Source: JBBRFH01 sp038224615
Lineage (GTDB): Bacteria > Planctomycetota > Phycisphaerae > Tepidisphaerales > Tepidisphaeraceae
Length of the DNA stretch: 7,051 bases
Direction of reading: 5' to 3'
Assembly (NCBI GenBank): GCA_038224615.1
Contig: JBBRFH010000182.1
Location: 1 to 7,051 of the forward strand
The notes beneath the pieces were generated by a model. That model worked only from the letters and a program-made list of their open reading frames with translations, did not search any database and had not been told where the DNA came from. Each line of letters opens with the position of its first letter. Within the stretch, counting starts at the first letter, position 1. This document shows, piece after piece, positions 5,338 through 7,051 of the stretch. Made by a program: the position numbers and the translations under genes.

Positions 5338-6240
5338 ATGCACCAGCGCAAAGGGATCTCCACGAGGCATATTCCCGGTGGTCGCAGCAACGCGTTCACG
5401 CTCGTCGAACTCTTGGTCGTCATCGGCATTATTGCCCTGCTGATCTCGATCCTCCTGCCCGCGCTGAATACCGCCCGCCGGCAGGCGAACGCCACGAAGT
5501 GTCTCAGCAATCTGCGCGTACTTGGTCAAGCGATGGCGATTTACCTCGCTGAGAACAAATCGACCTTCCCCCAGTCATTTCAGAACTCCCTGCTAAAGGT
5601 GCAGGGATTCCCTAACACGAGTGATCCACCCAATTTGAAACTCAAGGCCCAGAACGTCTGGTTCAATGCACTTGATCAGTACTTGTTCCGCAACATGAAG
5701 GTTTATGACTCCAGCGACACAGCCGCGCGGAATTTCACGGCGATCAAGCAAGATCCCATTTTCCCGTCTTTCCAAGCCGACAATGGCGAGAACGGAAATC
5801 AGTACAAGACCTACAAAATGAATAGCTTTTTCGGCCAGACAACGACGGGCGTGGCAAGCTCTGCGGCGTCGCTTGTCTGGGTGAAATCCCCGAAGCTGCA
5901 CCGGATCACTGAATTGGTGCTGTTGTTCGACGGAGTTTCACCGGACTGTGAGATCAAGTCTCCCGGCATCAGCGATTCCTTCGCAACCGCATTCGACGGT
6001 GTTGAAGGGCATGTGGGTCTGCGGCATGGGAAGGGCAAGATCGCCAACGTGCTGTTCGCGGACCTCCATGCATCGCCTGTTTCCCAGCCGATTTTCAAAT
6101 ACACATCAGGCTCCGGAGCCACCTCATTCAATACTTGGTACTTTGAGTTCAGTGGTACTACTGGGCCGCAGCGGGCCGCGTCCACGACGCGAAATACAAC
6201 CCAGGCGTTGTTCTGGGACTGTTCGCGGATTCCAAAATAA
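5338..6240 (+). CDS. Second prepilin-type (type II secretion pseudopilin-like) protein
   Basis: 300 residues. A 19-residue leader with basic residues ends in SNA and is followed by FTLVELLVVIGIIALL; cleavage is expected between A19 and F20, again with Ala at -1, and E24 is mature position 5. The helix and following region (ILLPALNTARRQA, then C55-x2-NLRVLGQAMAIYLAENK) align with the first pseudopilin, showing a shared family, but synonymous codons differ widely, so this is not a recent duplication. The C-terminal signature is a variant, RHGKGKIANVLFADLHASP: H230 with D242, where the usual DG is DL. The globular part has Asn/Ser/Thr-rich loops and two other cysteines (C204, C295). It is expected in the inner membrane with the body outside. 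The only in-frame ATG near the helix is at 5338; it has no ribosome binding site. The stop codon overlaps the start of the next gene, so the pair is an operon. Confidence 0.9.
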   Translation: MHQRKGISTRHIPGGRSNAFTLVELLVVIGIIALLISILLPALNTARRQANATKCLSNLRVLGQAMAIYLAENKSTFPQSFQNSLLKVQGFPNTSDPPNLKLKAQNVWFNALDQYLFRNMKVYDSSDTAARNFTAIKQDPIFPSFQADNGENGNQYKTYKMNSFFGQTTTGVASSAASLVWVKSPKLHRITELVLLFDGVSPDCEIKSPGISDSFATAFDGVEGHVGLRHGKGKIANVLFADLHASPVSQPIFKYTSGSGATSFNTWYFEFSGTTGPQRAASTTRNTTQALFWDCSRIPK

Positions 6241-7051
6241 TGCCCTCGCTCCGGTCACAATGTTTCCTTCCTCGGCTCGATCGACTGAGAAAGTGCGGCT
6301 ACGCGCTTGTACAGGCTCTGGTTATCTTGGGTCTTGCATCCTGCAACGAATCCAGCCCCCCCGCACGTCGATCCGTGTCGCTCGGGGTGACGCTTCAATC
6401 GGTGTTGTACCTGCGGGCCAATTGCCGGACGCTGCTGGCGGCGGGGGCGGGCGGGGTGACGTATGTGGCGCAGGTCGTGGATGACGCGCAGCAGCGGGTG
6501 CGGCTGATCGACAACGCGGGGGCACCGCGCGATACGCCGCTTACCGGGCCAAGAATTGCCGAGGCGCTGGGGATTCCCGGCGGGCGCGCGGGTATCCGCG
6601 CCATGACCTCGCTTGCGACAGGCGAACTGGTTATTTACGCCAGCGGGGTAACGCGCACAGAATCGATGGCCAGCCTCTGGCTTTGGACGCCTTCGAGCGA
6701 CACGCTGCGCCTGATCGCCGACGCCCGGACGCTGGGCGAGGCATCGGGAATGGGCGCGTCGATCGACCTCGCCGACGCCACGCTGGTGCGCGCCGGCCGC
6801 AATGTCTGGTTGGCGCTGCGGCATGTGGACGCGACGGGCTGCCTGCAGCTCGATTCGCGCGAACTCAGCGGTGGCGGCGGCGTGCGGCTGGCAAGACCGT
6901 TCGCTCAAATCAGGTCAGGTGACGGCAAAGGCGATCCGATTCGCATCACCGCCGACGACGTCATCTATGGTCGCGGCGACGGGACGCTGTGGCTGCTGCA
7001 GCGGCCCGCGGGCGTGACCTGGCGCATCAGCAACGACGGCCGGCTCATCCC
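6240..7051 (+). CDS. Lipoprotein with propeller-like repeats, coupled to the second pseudopilin (3' end outside window)
   Basis: The ATG at 6240-6242 shares its A with the TAA of the previous gene (TAATG), and the frame stays open to the window end: 270 complete codons, no stop. Residues 1-34 form a lipoprotein signal: Arg/Lys at 12, 15, 17 and 18, a hydrophobic stretch ALVQALVILGL, and the lipobox L32-A33-S34-C35, with N36 at +2. The exported part has short repeated strand patterns, GELVIYAS (128-135), SLWLWTPSSDTLRLIAD (145-161), NVWLALRHV (188-196) and DVIYGRGDGTLWLLQRP (240-256), resembling beta-propeller blades. I recognise no named family. The overlap predicts translational coupling, so the protein should be made together with the pseudopilin and may sit with it at the membrane, on the inner or outer membrane side. 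Codons are strongly GC-ending. No Shine-Dalgarno sequence of its own is seen. Confidence 0.8.
   Translation, partial: MPSLRSQCFLPRLDRLRKCGYALVQALVILGLASCNESSPPARRSVSLGVTLQSVLYLRANCRTLLAAGAGGVTYVAQVVDDAQQRVRLIDNAGAPRDTPLTGPRIAEALGIPGGRAGIRAMTSLATGELVIYASGVTRTESMASLWLWTPSSDTLRLIADARTLGEASGMGASIDLADATLVRAGRNVWLALRHVDATGCLQLDSRELSGGGGVRLARPFAQIRSGDGKGDPIRITADDVIYGRGDGTLWLLQRPAGVTWRISNDGRLI

Noticed and set aside
6260..6262. ATG at 6260 as start of the last gene
   Set aside because: It is in a different frame from the lipobox; that frame gives a Ser/Arg-rich product and ends at 6484, whereas the frame from 6240 stays open to the window end.
1..7051. CRISPR array, insertion sequence or attachment site
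   Set aside because: No regularly spaced repeats, no transposase or integrase motifs and no terminal inverted repeats with target duplications were seen.

Overview
The window looks like chromosomal DNA from a planctomycete, probably the Phycisphaerae side of Planctomycetota. The evidence is two prepilin-type proteins with the N-terminus A|FTLVELLVVIGII and a C-terminal H-Xn-D(G) element, a Uma2-family nuclease gene, a fragment of a very repetitive Gly/Thr/Ile-rich exoprotein, and generally GC-rich coding sequence. This placement rests on recognised protein style, not on a marker gene.

Layout. Bases 1-1341 (+) are the 3' end of a large repetitive, beta-helix-like exoprotein, closed by a long hairpin terminator. 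Bases 1470-1904 (+) encode a small protein with seven Arg-Arg dyads and a compact C-terminal helical domain, followed by tandem hairpins. Bases 1973-2629 (-) encode a convergent Uma2/DUF820 protein. Bases 2630-3282 have no convincing gene but hold several inverted and direct repeats. The last part, all on +, is an envelope-related block: a membrane-anchored Cys-rich protein (3283-3747), a long pseudopilin-like protein (3810-4958), a terminator, a hairpin-rich intergenic stretch of about 300 bases, a second pseudopilin-like protein (5338-6240), and a lipoprotein that starts inside the stop codon of that gene (ATG at 6240) and runs off the window end.

How the parts may work together. The genes at 3283 and 3810 are 62 bases apart with no terminator between them and each has a Shine-Dalgarno sequence, so they look like one transcription unit. 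The genes at 5338 and 6240 share the tetrad TAATG and look translationally coupled. Both pairs join an inner-membrane-inserted prepilin-like protein to another exported protein (Cys-rich, or lipid-anchored with propeller-like repeats). This fits the type II secretion-like pseudopilin sets that planctomycetes carry in many copies, whose functions are mostly unknown. No assembly ATPase, secretin or prepilin peptidase gene lies in the window, so any machinery must be encoded elsewhere.

The most unusual points are: Ala instead of Gly at position -1 of both prepilin cleavage sites; two genes (2629- and 5338+) with a -10-like hexamer at exactly leaderless spacing and no ribosome binding site; the hairpin-rich intergenic stretch at 5046-5238; and a direct-repeat/dyad module ahead of the Cys-rich gene.
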